A stretch of DNA of 64,000 nt. It comes from Xiphydria camelus (Eukaryota > Arthropoda > Insecta > Hymenoptera > Xiphydriidae). The first letter of the stretch is position 1; each line of letters starts with the position of its first letter. Of the stretch, positions 47,201 through 56,548 are shown piece by piece. The translations under genes were made by a program, and so were the position numbers. The stretch is taken from positions 26,452,278-26,516,277 of the forward strand of contig OY783194.1 of NCBI GenBank assembly GCA_963678675.1. Reading direction: 5' to 3'. The notes under the pieces were generated by a model that made no database searches, was not told the DNA's origin, and was given only the letters and a program-made list of their open reading frames with translations.

Positions 47201-47747
47201 GAACGATTCACAGAGCGAATACAAATTATGTGCGAGTCCGTTCGCACCGCGTTCGCGGTACGAAGAATATGACGAATTTACAGTCCGAGGAAGCAAACGT
47301 GCTACGGTGTCGTTTACACTAATTAATGGCAGTACCACTTCCAGTTGCGCGAACCCTTAACCACCTTCCCTCTGTACCGAGAAGCACCGCCGGGGCTTCA
47401 CGCGTAATATAACCCGCGACGGTGCGCAGGTGAGAAATTGTAAATGAGAATTGTCGGTGGTCCGTACCCTGCTACTGTACGCCTGGTGCGCCCTTAATGG
47501 TGAGGTCGGAACAGCGGCGAACGTAAAGCAAGTTCGCATATTTAATAAGATGGCCGGAACAGTACTCGGCGCGCTCCGTGAATAATTCTCGTGTGAAATT
47601 CATCGCCGCTCCGTGTCATTTATTCTCGCGTCGACCGGGCTGCGGTAAGTGGAAACCGTATGCCTTGCGTATACGGCCTCTTCTCGCCAAGATTTGGCAC
47701 GTTGGAGACGAGTAGAGATTTCAGGAGCATCGGGTTGAAATTTCTTA
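47201..47747. other. Non-coding, CpG-containing, nothing recognised
   Basis: Short overlapping frames on both strands only. Confidence 0.35.
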
Positions 47748-47971
47748 CACTGAAAAAAGAATATGCTTCATTCAATCATTTGTGAAGTTGAATACAGCGA
47801 ACCTCACGATGCAATTGTTTCAATGCCATACAGGTGTAAGGAAAATTAAATAGAGTCGAAGCAACCAATTTAAAGTTGAAACAAGTGAATATCTACTTGA
47901 AACAGTTACACCGTGAGAATCGCCGTAATCAACTTCACAGATGGTTGAATGAAGTACATTTTTTTTCAGTG
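47748..47971. mobile_element. Family E MITE, complete
   Basis: CACTGAAAAAAGAATATGC after TA and CATTTTTTTTCAGTG before TA. The arms contain TTCATTCAATCATTTGTGAA and an inverse, AGATGGTTGAATGAAG. No coding potential. Confidence 0.75.
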
Positions 47972-48120
47972 TAGGTATATCGCGGTTGTATATTCTTCGC
48001 ATCGCCGTTTAATCATTAAGAATTCTGTCGTAGATGGTGAAGCTGCTATATTTTAAATATACTTACATACATACTCTTACATGCAGAGTCTATTTGGATG
48101 ATGAATATGAGACGGCATTA
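47972..48120. other. Short spacer between two family E copies
   Basis: Mixed AT-rich sequence, no feature. Confidence 0.4.
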
Positions 48121-48338
48121 CACTGAAAAAAAAAGAAATTCTTTATTCAACCGTCGGTGAGATTGAATATGGCGAACCTCATGATTTAATTGTTTCAAGG
48201 AGATATTCACTTGTTTTAATTTGAATTTAGTTGCTTCGACTCTTTTTCCTTACACTCTCATGACATTGATATAATTGCACTGTGAGGTCCGCCGTATTTA
48301 ACTCCACCGATGGTTGAATGAAGTAATTTTTTTCAGTG
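48121..48338. mobile_element. Family E MITE, complete, second copy
   Basis: CACTGAAAAAAAAAGAAATTC after TA and AATTTTTTTCAGTG before TA. Same orientation and structure as the copy 150 bp to the left. Confidence 0.75.
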
Positions 48339-48530
48339 TAGTGTATGGAAAAAAAAGAATTAGCAATTTTCACTGCTTCATCCAGCAGCGCTGAGACTCG
48401 AATTCGTTTTCAAAAATGTCTACAGAGAAGACATTTCTATGTATTGTGTTTATGGTGGTTCCGGTAAAGGAGACCATCAAATTGTTACGCGTGGTCTCTA
48501 TTTTTCGCGGTAAACATAATAGTAATTCAG

Positions 48531-51130
48531 TAATTAATAATTTATTAATTCTGGGGAGTGCTAGGGAGCTTTCATGAAATCATGTTTCAATTTAAAAAAA
48601 AAATCTATTAACAAAGCTAAGACCAAGTGAAGATTTTCTTTATCAGAAAAATCACAGTTGCTCAACGAAACATTCTTTATCTAGAAATGAGAATAGATCT
48701 AAAATCCAGGAAAAAATATAGCGACTTCCCCCTTAGTGAATCCAACTTAGATTACATCCTTAATAGATTTCTCATTCCGCGGACGATCGAAATACCGCAG
48801 CCAAAAGGCGACTGAACGTCGAAGACACTTTCAATATAGGTACTTCGGAAGTCGAGGCATTCGCGTTTGGTTTGGATAACTCGAAGTTAGTCGACAAGTT
48901 TCCGCGCGCGAATACAGTCGAGGACGACTCTCTCGTCAACGCGTACCCCCGCCCCGTGATTCCGGACCCTCGACCCCGAACCGCAACTTCTCGGAGACTT
49001 CAGCCGGGATACCGCAGCTCCGACCCAAATGTAGAAAGGATTTACAGGTTGATGCACATATTCTCAGATGCAATATTAGAACATCGAGTAGGTCGTTTAT
49101 TTGATTTGCTTGATAAAATGTTTCACACAATATAATATCTTGATTATACATGTCTTCCATATTCGGACTATAATAATCGATTACATTAGAAACCTATAAT
49201 AAAAAAGTTATTCATAAAATAAGCAATACATTTCGTTAGGTAATGCTGCAGTGCAAGAATACATTCATAACCGGAGTTTATAACTGAGCGTCGACTTAGG
49301 TCCGCTTATAGGAGCCCAGTTATTAGTCAGAACGGCGACCGAAGTCGTACTTATTTACAGATTTTCCGACTATGCCTACCAGCTGTCATCTATGTCGATG
49401 CGAATTCATCCTTAGCCTTTCAATTCGCGTTCTTTGTAGTTCAGATTTCTTGAATCGGTTTTTATATATCTACTAATTGTGTACGAAAAAATAAAATCAA
49501 CGGAACGTGACTGTAACAAGTACGAGTACATTCCAAATTTAAACAACCATCTTGTGGCTGTCGCATGTCGAGGCCACACCTATACTGACTGTTATAGTTC
49601 GTCTTCTGGATTCTAAATCGCGTTCTCCAAAACAAAAATAGGAGGCGCGTAAACGACATATGGAACAACTAATAACTAGGATAATTAAATATTTAGTTCT
49701 GCGTCATTGATTGAGCGACGTAGTACCTGGAGCAAATTCGTTCCTTCGAGAGGAGTATATATCCTTACCGGCGAAAGCGATCGTCACCACCGGCGGCGGT
49801 CCTTCATCCAACAGTTTCTCCACCTCAGCGCCGGCGCAATCAATCGCCTGTTCCAGACTCTCGTACTTCATTTTCATCGCATCGCGATCTCGGAGATCGT
49901 CGCTGAGACCCATAAGAAACACGCGCGTCGACAGCTCCTCGATCATCCGTATCATACCGCAGTGCAGCTCCTCCTTGTGCTCATCGCGAATGATCTCGAT
50001 CATATTGGAGCGGATCCACTGCACCTCCCGGCCGTAATCGGCCACAGACTGCTCGGGTTCTTGCTCCACCAGGAACAGGCGGTGCTGCCAGTGCTTCAAA
50101 TCGTCCTCGCTGCCGAAAGCCGCCTTCAGGTCCGCCACCATCGAGTCGAAGTCCGTGCTGCTCTCCTGCACCCGCTCCCTCGCCTCCCCCTTGATTTTAC
50201 TGATGATTCCGTCGTACATGGTCGGTACGTCATCGGCCCGGTCGATGGCTTTGCGCGCGTGCCGCAGGAAACGCCTCAGAGGAATGTTTGTACCGTCGAA
50301 CTCGGGCACAGAGATCAGCAATAACAAGTCTCTTTCACTCCGCAGAATCGAATCCGAGGAAGAGATCGACACCAGCGACGGCGGTCCCTCCTGCAACAGT
50401 TCAGCCTCCTCGACGCCAGCGGAAGCGATCGTCACCGCTGGCGATAGTATCTCCTCCAACATTTTCGCCACCTCGGCGTCGGCACAATCAATCGCCTGTT
50501 TCAGATTCTCGAACTTCATTGCCATCGCGTCGCGATCCCCGAGATTTTCTTCGAGACCCAGAAGAAACGAACACTTCGACATCTCCTCGATCATCCGTAT
50601 CATACCGCAGTGCAGCTCCTCCTTGTGCTCGTCGCGAATGATCTCGACTATGTTGGAGCGGATCCACTGCACCTCCCTGCCGTAATCGGCCACGGACTGC
50701 TCGAGTTCTTGCGCCACCAGGATCAGGCGTTCCTGCCAGTGCTTCGAATCGTCCTCGCTGCCGAAAGCCTCCTTCAGATCCGCCACCATCGAGTCGAAGT
50801 CCTTGCTGCTCTTTTGCACCCGCTCCCTCGCCTCCCCCTTGATTTTACTGATGATTCCGTCGTACATGGTCGGTACGTCATTGGCCCCGTCGATGGCTTT
50901 GCGCGCGTGCCGCAGGAAACGCCTCAGGGGAATGTTTGTACCGTTGAACTCGGGCACAGAGGTCAGCAATAACGAGTCTCTTCTATTCGACATAGCGCCT
51001 CGTATTTTCACAACGATGCGTGGGATTGAATGCTCGACAATGTCGCGTTCGAGTGTATCCTACAGGTTATGTTGTTTGGTTTCCGAGAAATTCTCCCTCG
51101 CGATGGGTGGTTTTACGTCTGCAGACTGTT
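48531..51130. repeat. Segmental duplication, copy 1 (with gag gene 1)
   Basis: The start TAATTAATAATTTATTAATT matches about 59396. Long matches follow (AGTCGACAAGTTTCC compared with AATCGATAAGTTTCC, and TACAGGTTGATGCAC compared with TACAGGTCGAGATGCAC). Its right part ends with the leader of gag gene 1 (TTACGTCTGCAGAC), matching the last bases of the window. It lacks about 1.1 kb present in copy 2, covering the 3' end of the gag gene, and lacks the two MITEs found in copy 2. Confidence 0.85.
49704..50993 (-). CDS. Tandem-gag gene 1: two capsid-type gag units, 3'-truncated
   Basis: About 429 residues from the ATG at 50993, the position equivalent to the ATG of gene 2; an upstream in-frame GTG is not needed. 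Two units of about 210 residues each begin with VPEFNGTNIPLRRFLRHA or VPEFDGTNIPLRRFLRHA. They continue through ISKIKGEARERVQ, VADLKEAFGSEDD, HWQERL, VADYGREVQWIRSN and CGMIRMIEE to AIDCADAEV. This is the fold region of Ty3/gypsy-type Gag capsids, the same class from which Arc proteins derive. Proline-rich linkers (EGPPSLV, DEGPPPVV) separate the units. The last about 20 residues (KDIYSSRRNEFAPGT...) come from sequence that in copy 2 lies beyond the gene's stop, so a deletion fused the gene to its own 3' flank. Zinc knuckles and the protease-like tail are missing. It could still assemble as capsid; that is inference. Confidence 0.8.
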   Translation of the reverse strand: MSNRRDSLLLTSVPEFNGTNIPLRRFLRHARKAIDGANDVPTMYDGIISKIKGEARERVQKSSKDFDSMVADLKEAFGSEDDSKHWQERLILVAQELEQSVADYGREVQWIRSNIVEIIRDEHKEELHCGMIRMIEEMSKCSFLLGLEENLGDRDAMAMKFENLKQAIDCADAEVAKMLEEILSPAVTIASAGVEEAELLQEGPPSLVSISSSDSILRSERDLLLLISVPEFDGTNIPLRRFLRHARKAIDRADDVPTMYDGIISKIKGEARERVQESSTDFDSMVADLKAAFGSEDDLKHWQHRLFLVEQEPEQSVADYGREVQWIRSNMIEIIRDEHKEELHCGMIRMIEELSTRVFLMGLSDDLRDRDAMKMKYESLEQAIDCAGAEVEKLLDEGPPPVVTIAFAGKDIYSSRRNEFAPGTTSLNQ

Positions 51131-51153
51131 GACACTCGTTCGTGATACGGGCT

Positions 51154-51170
51154 ACTGAAAAAAACATACC
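51154..51170 (-). promoter_or_regulatory. Candidate splice acceptor before gag gene 1
   Basis: On the minus strand, TATGTTTTTTTCAG precedes the leader of gag gene 1 and would start its last exon at about 51154. The leader from here to the ATG is conserved in copy 2. Pairing with donor-like CAGGTAATAAG near 53465 would remove the intervening TTAA element. Confidence 0.3.
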
Positions 51171-51925
51171 GCAAGGCGGATTTTGTTAAACCGATCGGTT
51201 AGTTCGTATGATTCGACACCGCACTCACTATATTACTAATAATATATCGTCGGCTAAATATGTTAACCTGCTAACTCACATGAAGTCAAGTTTTCAGGAG
51301 AGAGAAAAAACCGTCTTGATCAATACAAAAGTGTTTATATGACAATGGATTTTAACACCATAGTTGTCAATATTTACCTAACCTTTTTTTAAATAAAATG
51401 TATGTAAATTATTTTTAGTTTAATTTCTACAGCCGTAAAATGGAGTTAGCAGTTTTGAAAATTCTATTACCTAATGAATACAAATCAGGAGATAGCAGTA
51501 TTTCTATTAACTCAACCAGTAATGGCACGGAACAAAAACTCAAAATAACAAATCAAAAATAAAAGCAAATTCTTAATATTGTTATTACTTTCAGCTTGTT
51601 TGGTTGCTAATTTTTAAATTTCCTTCGTTCGTTGTGACATAATCTGTTAAATAAAAAAAAAATTGTTTAAACTATGCAAACATTAAACATTTTTTGTTTG
51701 CCATATTGAGCTTAAATTATATTTCCATGAAGATACAATTAGTTAGACCCCATTTATATAAAGCAACCAAGTTCTAAAAATAGTTACCTAAACTACTTTT
51801 CGATAAACCCGTTACGAAAGATTTTTTTAGTCCTTTAAAAGTAAAGTAAAAGTTTCTCCACACGAATTATAATAAGAGTAAAATAATGAAAACCTGCTAC
51901 GAGTATATGCAAACCTTTTCTTCTA

Positions 51926-52462
51926 CGGTATGTTAAGTAAGAGCGTGTACGGCGTTATTAATAACAAAATTATTCAACAGTGTTTTTTTTCACGTACATA
52001 CGTTTGACATGTTCCAAGGCAATGCGCAGTTATGTTAATAATGAGTCCAATTACCACCATCGATAATTGCTTGGCATCTCCGAGGCATACTATCCATCGA
52101 ATTTTCGGCGTATTCGCGGGGAAGTGCCTTCCAAATGCGTCGAATTTCTCGAGATAGCTGCTGCACAGTGAAGACACGTTTTCCTCGAAGCTTCTGCTTT
52201 ATGTATGAAAACGTGTCTTCATTGTGAAACAGCTATCTTGAGAAATTTGACGCGTTTGGAAGGCACTTTCCCGCGAATACGTCAAAAATTTAGTGGATAG
52301 TATGCCTCGGGGATGCCAAGCGATTATCGATGGTGGTGATTGGACTCATTATTAACATAATTGCGAATTGCCTTGGAACATGCCAAGCGTATGTAGGATG
52401 GAAAAAAACATTGAGTACATTTTTTATGAATAACGCCGTACACGCTTTTACTTAACATACTG
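51926..52462. mobile_element. Palindrome made of two Tc1-like transposase 3' ends
   Basis: TA flanks both sides; ends CGGTATGTTAAGTAAGAGCG and its inverse CTTTTACTTAACATACTG. The two arms of about 250 bp are near-identical inverses. Each encodes, reading toward its own end, a short C-terminal stretch with REIRRIWKALPREYAEN and SMPRRCQAIIDGG, the usual ending of Tc1/mariner-family transposases. The catalytic core is absent. It looks like a foldback derivative formed from the 3' portion of a Tc1-like element. Confidence 0.75.
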
Positions 52463-52503
52463 TATTTAAAGGGCACGAAAAGCCGCTAACCTCAAAATTA
52501 CGT

Positions 52504-52899
52504 TTAACACGTTCCGTGCCGGACCGATTTTTGAAGATTCCGTTCAGGCCGCGTGGGGCGTATACGACCCACGCTTTTACGATTAAATAAACTCGTTTTT
52601 GACGTATGCCTTACAATTTTTCAATACCTAGTACAAAACCATAATTAGCAAGAAAAGGTTGTACATTTTAATATGCATTAGACGACAAAGCAATAAATTA
52701 AAATTTTTATTGTTATTATTAATAACAATAATCATTTTTTATTTTTTATTAACGCGGTATACATGATGTAAGGTACCTATATTTGACTCTACAATAAATT
52801 TTTAAATAAATTCTTCGTTTTTCAATGAGAATTCCAAGTAGCCTGAACGGAAAATTCAACGTGGGGCGTATACGCCCCATGCGGCACGGACTGTGTTAA
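52504..52899. mobile_element. piggyBac-type MITE with TTAA duplication
   Basis: TTAA then CACGTTCCGTGCCGG at the left; CGGCACGGACTGTG then TTAA at the right. A second inverted pair, CGTGGGGCGTATACG, lies about 50 bases in from each end. The centre is AT-rich with no frame. Confidence 0.75.
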
Positions 52900-53299
52900 T
52901 GGTTTATTTTGTCTCAAAATCTGATATTTAATTCATATCAATTATGATACAATAGACTTAATATTACCCTTTTTTAGTAAAACAGCACAGAAAAACAAAA
53001 AACTAACGGTAAGTAGGAAAAAAACAAGCAACTTCGAGAGTCAAAATAACACGTGTGCATCTGTTGCCTACAATTAGCGGGAGACAGCAGCATTTCCTTG
53101 CGCATCGTACAGTATGAAGTTAGCTGGTTTACGTGCGTTATAAAATATGCCATTTCTATGCAGAATAGGAAGTTAAGTGGTTTACAGGTCGATGCAAGAC
53201 GCCATCTAGTTGCCGAGTATCAAAAAATCTCAAAATCGTAAAATATGGAGTTAGCAGGTTAACACATTTAGCCGACGATATTCGAATTAAAGAGATACA

Positions 53300-53570
53300 G
53301 TAGGTTGATGATTAACCGTGATTTTCAATGAGTTGTTCCGAATGCACTGTATACGATACACTACACTGGCATGCCTCGAACGGCAAATTAACTGACTAGT
53401 CACCTGAGTGAAATGGATATGCACTTAGATGAAACGAACGGCAAGTTGAAGGACTTATTACCTGAATGCGCTGGATACACGATGCTGGCTGAGGCACTGT
53501 TCACTTGATGATACTCGTTGCACATTGACTAAACTGCTTTCTCGCGGTTGCGGTTTATATATCTTACAGC
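53300..53570 (-). promoter_or_regulatory. Candidate promoter and first exon of gag gene 1
   Basis: On the minus strand GATATATAAACC (53554-53565) is a good TATA box. About 30 bases on is an initiator-like TTTAGTC. Two tandem units of about 60 bases follow, each ending in a donor-like CAGGT (CAGGTAATAAG, CAGGTGACTAG). Together with the acceptor at 51154 this would make a spliced leader. It also resembles a retrotransposon U3-R-U5 segment, but no second LTR copy is present in the window. Confidence 0.3.
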
Positions 53571-53950
53571 TAAGAGATAGTGGGGATAGCGTGGGCAATG
53601 GGGGACGCTCTAATTGACTGAATAAGAATGACGGTTAACTAGTGGGGGTTGATGCGGTGCGCTCCGATTGGGTAGGAGAGAAAGACATTAGAACAATAGA
53701 TGACGTTGGGTAGTTTTCGCGTCCCGGGTAGCGGGCAAGCGTACCGTTGCTCGTCCTTGGCCGTAACGAGAATTCAGGCTACGCGGAATGGTGAAGCGAT
53801 CCTCTACACTTGATAAGCCAGGTATATTAGGTTTTCACGATCGGTCATCTATTGAATTCGTCATTCTCCCCTTTACAAGCTGATTTAGTAGCCTAGATTC
53901 GCCGAAATATACCGCGCGCATTATGTCGATATTGACCCTAGATTAACGAG
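53570..53950. other. Non-coding flank with a fragment of the 56.3-56.5 kb hairpin
   Basis: GGTCATCTATTGAATTCGTC at about 53843 matches the right arm of the hairpin at 56336-56487. The remainder is unique GC-moderate DNA that may be upstream promoter sequence for gag gene 1. Confidence 0.4.
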
Positions 53951-53956
53951 GTATAT

Positions 53957-54117
53957 ACCGTATGTCCCATAAGAAACGCCACAAGCGACATTTACCTTAT
54001 GCAGTATTTGTCAACGGTGCTCGAGTCTTTTGTACATAAAAAACTCAAGCACCGACGCGTCGGCAAATACTGCCGAAGGTAAATATCGCTTGTTGTGTTT
54101 CTTATGGAACATACGAT
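53957..54117. mobile_element. Small foldback MITE
   Basis: Ends near CCGTATGTCCCATAAGAAAC and GTTTCTTATGGAACATACG, next to TA on both sides. The arms continue with AAGCGACATTTACCTT and AAGGTAAATATCGCTT. The centre is ACTCGAG- and ACTCAAG-type. Confidence 0.65.
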
Positions 54118-55270
54118 ATATCGCGATGATACTAATTGCTAAGGATCGATATTCATAATTCCGACCATCGTTTGTCGGAACACAGACAAAATATAGAAAA
54201 GATCTATTTACCTCGCTTTGTTCGGGATCGGAATTCGCATTTTTCGATAATTCATATTAATTATATCCGCACTGATGTTATATTTCTTACGTGAAAAGCG
54301 TTACGCGAAACGTTTCAAGGCGTCGAAATTACGTACCTGTCACTTACCGTTTGTTTAGTACCATGAAAAAAAGGCTACTCTTTGTTTCGTGGTTTAGTAC
54401 AGTCGCAGAATAAAGGTAGTATCAGACACGGCTACTTTTGCGGGTGCAAAAGTTGCGTACAGTGTTCACACACCAGCCGAAAGTAGCGCAAGGCGCGCAG
54501 TTTTTATGCTGCAGCTGCCTGTAAAAGTTGCAAGTCGAGACTAGAAGTTGCACATATCGTGGGTATACTGCGAAAAGTGACCGTCAAAAATCAACTTGGT
54601 CACTTTTTACTGTATTACTATCAGTCCTATGGACTTGGACATATATCCGCAGTATCAAAATAAACTGAAAATATTTAAGTTTATTTTGACACTGCGGATA
54701 GACGGAGAGCCAGAGTCAAAAGAAGTCTCTGAATTTACTAAGCCTAGTTTCTTTTATAGTTTATTACAGTGGTTGTGTAGACAAACATACACTACGGTCA
54801 GTCAAGCAAAACTTAGAACAGGTGTCTCAGGGACGCTATCAAAGTTGTCATTCCTGCCGAGGTAATAAAATGAATTTACTAGGGCTGAAAATCGATATAC
54901 AACTTGTATATTGCATATACATAAATAAAAGTTATGACAGTCAGTCAGCTGAATGTGGGGACGGAGCTGGTCAGTCGGCCGCAATGTATGTACACAAAAT
55001 AAATACTGTGCAATTCGTTTACTATACTTTAAAACTCTTGTGAGGGTATTAAATGTTATATCAAACATAAACAAAATGGTCAGTCATCGATTTTATGGGA
55101 CAACGCTCGTCAGTCAGCAAAAAAAGAAATGAAAATTTCTTGCGCGCGCGCTCGGCGTTGCAGGCGATTTCAAATCAGAGTATAGGAAAGAGCGCAGGTA
55201 TACTCGTCGATCGACACTGTCGACTCAGTCAGGACGCGCCTTTACTCACCAGCAGATGGAGGAAAACTTT
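54118..55270. other. Non-coding with small hairpins
   Basis: Hairpins include TATCCGCAGTATCAAAATAA with its inverse at about 54644-54711, and ACTGCGAAAAGTGACC with its inverse at about 54566-54615. GTCAGTCAG words recur at 54940-55240. Frames at 54596-55484 lack domain signals. Confidence 0.4.
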
Positions 55271-55274
55271 TAAT

Positions 55275-55855
55275 CCAGTAAAGATATCATTTTTCAAAAA
55301 AATAATTTCCGGCAAGCTAATTTTTTCAGGGTCGATGGAGGGATGTCTCCCGAGTATCCAACCAAAAAATCACCCTCCGCACCCCTTGCAAAGTGTTGCA
55401 AATAGGGTGGTTTTTGTTTTTTATTTTTTGAAACAAAATTTTTTCCAGCTTATACATAATAATATTCTCTACAACTTTGCTTAATAAAATTTGTTGATAA
55501 CTGACTTTTGACCGACCAAGCCTGGCCGAAGGTAAATTTCAAGGTCCCTGCAACTGTGGGGTAATGCGCGGGACATACTGTATAATGGGCACTGGACCGT
55601 CAAAAATCAAAGTTATCAAAAAATTTTATTAGACAAAGTTGTAGAGTATATTATTATGTACAAGCTGAAAAAAAAATTTTCAAAAAAACATAAACAAAAA
55701 CCACCCTATTTGCAACCCTTTGCCAAGGGTGCGGAAGGTGACTTTTTGGTTGGATACTCGGGAGACACCCCTCCATCGACCCTGAAAAAATCAGCTTGCC
55801 GGAAATTATTTTTTTGCACCCCTATAAAGAAGGTCTATTTTTACTGGACTATTTA
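55275..55855. mobile_element. Foldback element with about 240-bp arms
   Basis: The left arm (about 55275-55511) and right arm (about 55596-55855) are inverses. AATAATTTCCGGCAAGC, GGATGTCTCCCGAGTATCC and AAAATCACCCTCCGCACCC on the left recur inverted on the right. Termini are CCAGTAAA and TTTACTGG. The loop is about 85 bp. No coding sequence. Confidence 0.7.
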
Positions 55856-56335
55856 GTCAGTTTTCGTTGAAACTTTGAAGGTATGAACACGATGTCGGGA
55901 AGAAAAAGAAGTAATTGTCTGACTTACAAATTAAAGAAAGACATTATCGCGAAGAAGAAAAGTGGTGTTTCGAATAAAATCTTGAATAAAACAATTTGAA
56001 TCAAAATCTGATGGAATTTACAAATTGTATAAACACCTAATCTAAATTTTCTAAAATCTCAGACTTCACAATTTCTGAAATGAAAGTGTCACTGAAGAAA
56101 TTGAATTTTATGGAAAAATTTATATCATAACATCAATGTAATAATAATAGAATATGTAGGATACTTGGAAAGACTTGGTAATTCAGTTCATTGATACGAC
56201 ACTGTTGAGGCACGGATGGTCCGAACCCCTGCTGCTTTTCTTCACGCTTTAATGAATTCGATTTTTGGGAAATGTCCCCCGAGCTTTCCCGAAAATCAAG
56301 GGACTACTGTACTTTAATCGATACCGCTATAGGCA
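55856..56335. other. Non-coding, AT-rich
   Basis: A stretch at about 55882-56000 reads MSGRKRSNCLTYKLKKDIIA-like in one frame, reminiscent of CENP-B/pogo-type N-termini. It breaks at once, so only a possible transposase scrap can be suggested. Confidence 0.3.
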
Positions 56336-56487
56336 TTTCGAATATTGAGTCAGCTTTGCAAGGGGAGAAATGACGGATTCAATAGATGACCGTTCGGGTA
56401 AATCTGATACCTATCAGGTATACCTGAACGGTCATCTATTGAATCCGTCATTTCTCCCCTTTGCAAAGCTGACTCAACATTCGAAAT
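56336..56487. repeat. Long hairpin, about 68-bp arms
   Basis: AATGACGGATTCAATAGATG and its inverse CATCTATTGAATCCGTCATT, extended outward to ATTTCGAATATTGAGTC and its inverse, flank a loop of about 15 bases. A single-arm relative lies near 53836-53900. Confidence 0.75.
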
Positions 56488-56548
56488 ATAGCAGTATCAA
56501 TTAATAGTATGTAGGTACTCCAGAAGACGGCTTATTTCAATCCGTTCG

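Larger units (their letters stand above)
51263..53262. mobile_element. TTAA-flanked inverted-repeat element, 2 kb, with two nested elements
   Basis: TTAA followed by CCTGCTAACTC on the left, and GAGTTAGCAGG followed by TTAA on the right, fit a piggyBac-type non-autonomous element. The inverted similarity continues outward as TCGTCGGCTAAATATG and CACATTTAGCCGACGA, so the true TIR may extend to about 51243-53280. Inside are a Tc1-derived palindrome (51926-52462) and another TTAA element (52508-52895). No transposase gene of its own. It lies just upstream of gag gene 1. Confidence 0.65.

Noticed and set aside
48872..49135. 87-codon frame (DNSKLVDKFPRANTVEDD...) partly shared with copy 2 at 59.75 kb
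   Set aside because: The two duplicates diverge by indels that break the frame soon after the shared part, so it does not look protein-constrained; probably untranslated flank.
49707..50972. Several plus-strand frames opposite gag gene 1
   Set aside because: They are shadows of the gag units; the same antisense sequence recurs with each unit.
53300..53830. Calling this segment an LTR
   Set aside because: It has U3-R-like features (TATA, initiator) but there is no second copy in the window and no primer-binding site that I can identify.
55882..56000. Possible N-terminus of a CENP-B/pogo-like transposase
   Set aside because: Only about 35 residues are suggestive and the frame breaks immediately, so it is too little to annotate as a gene.
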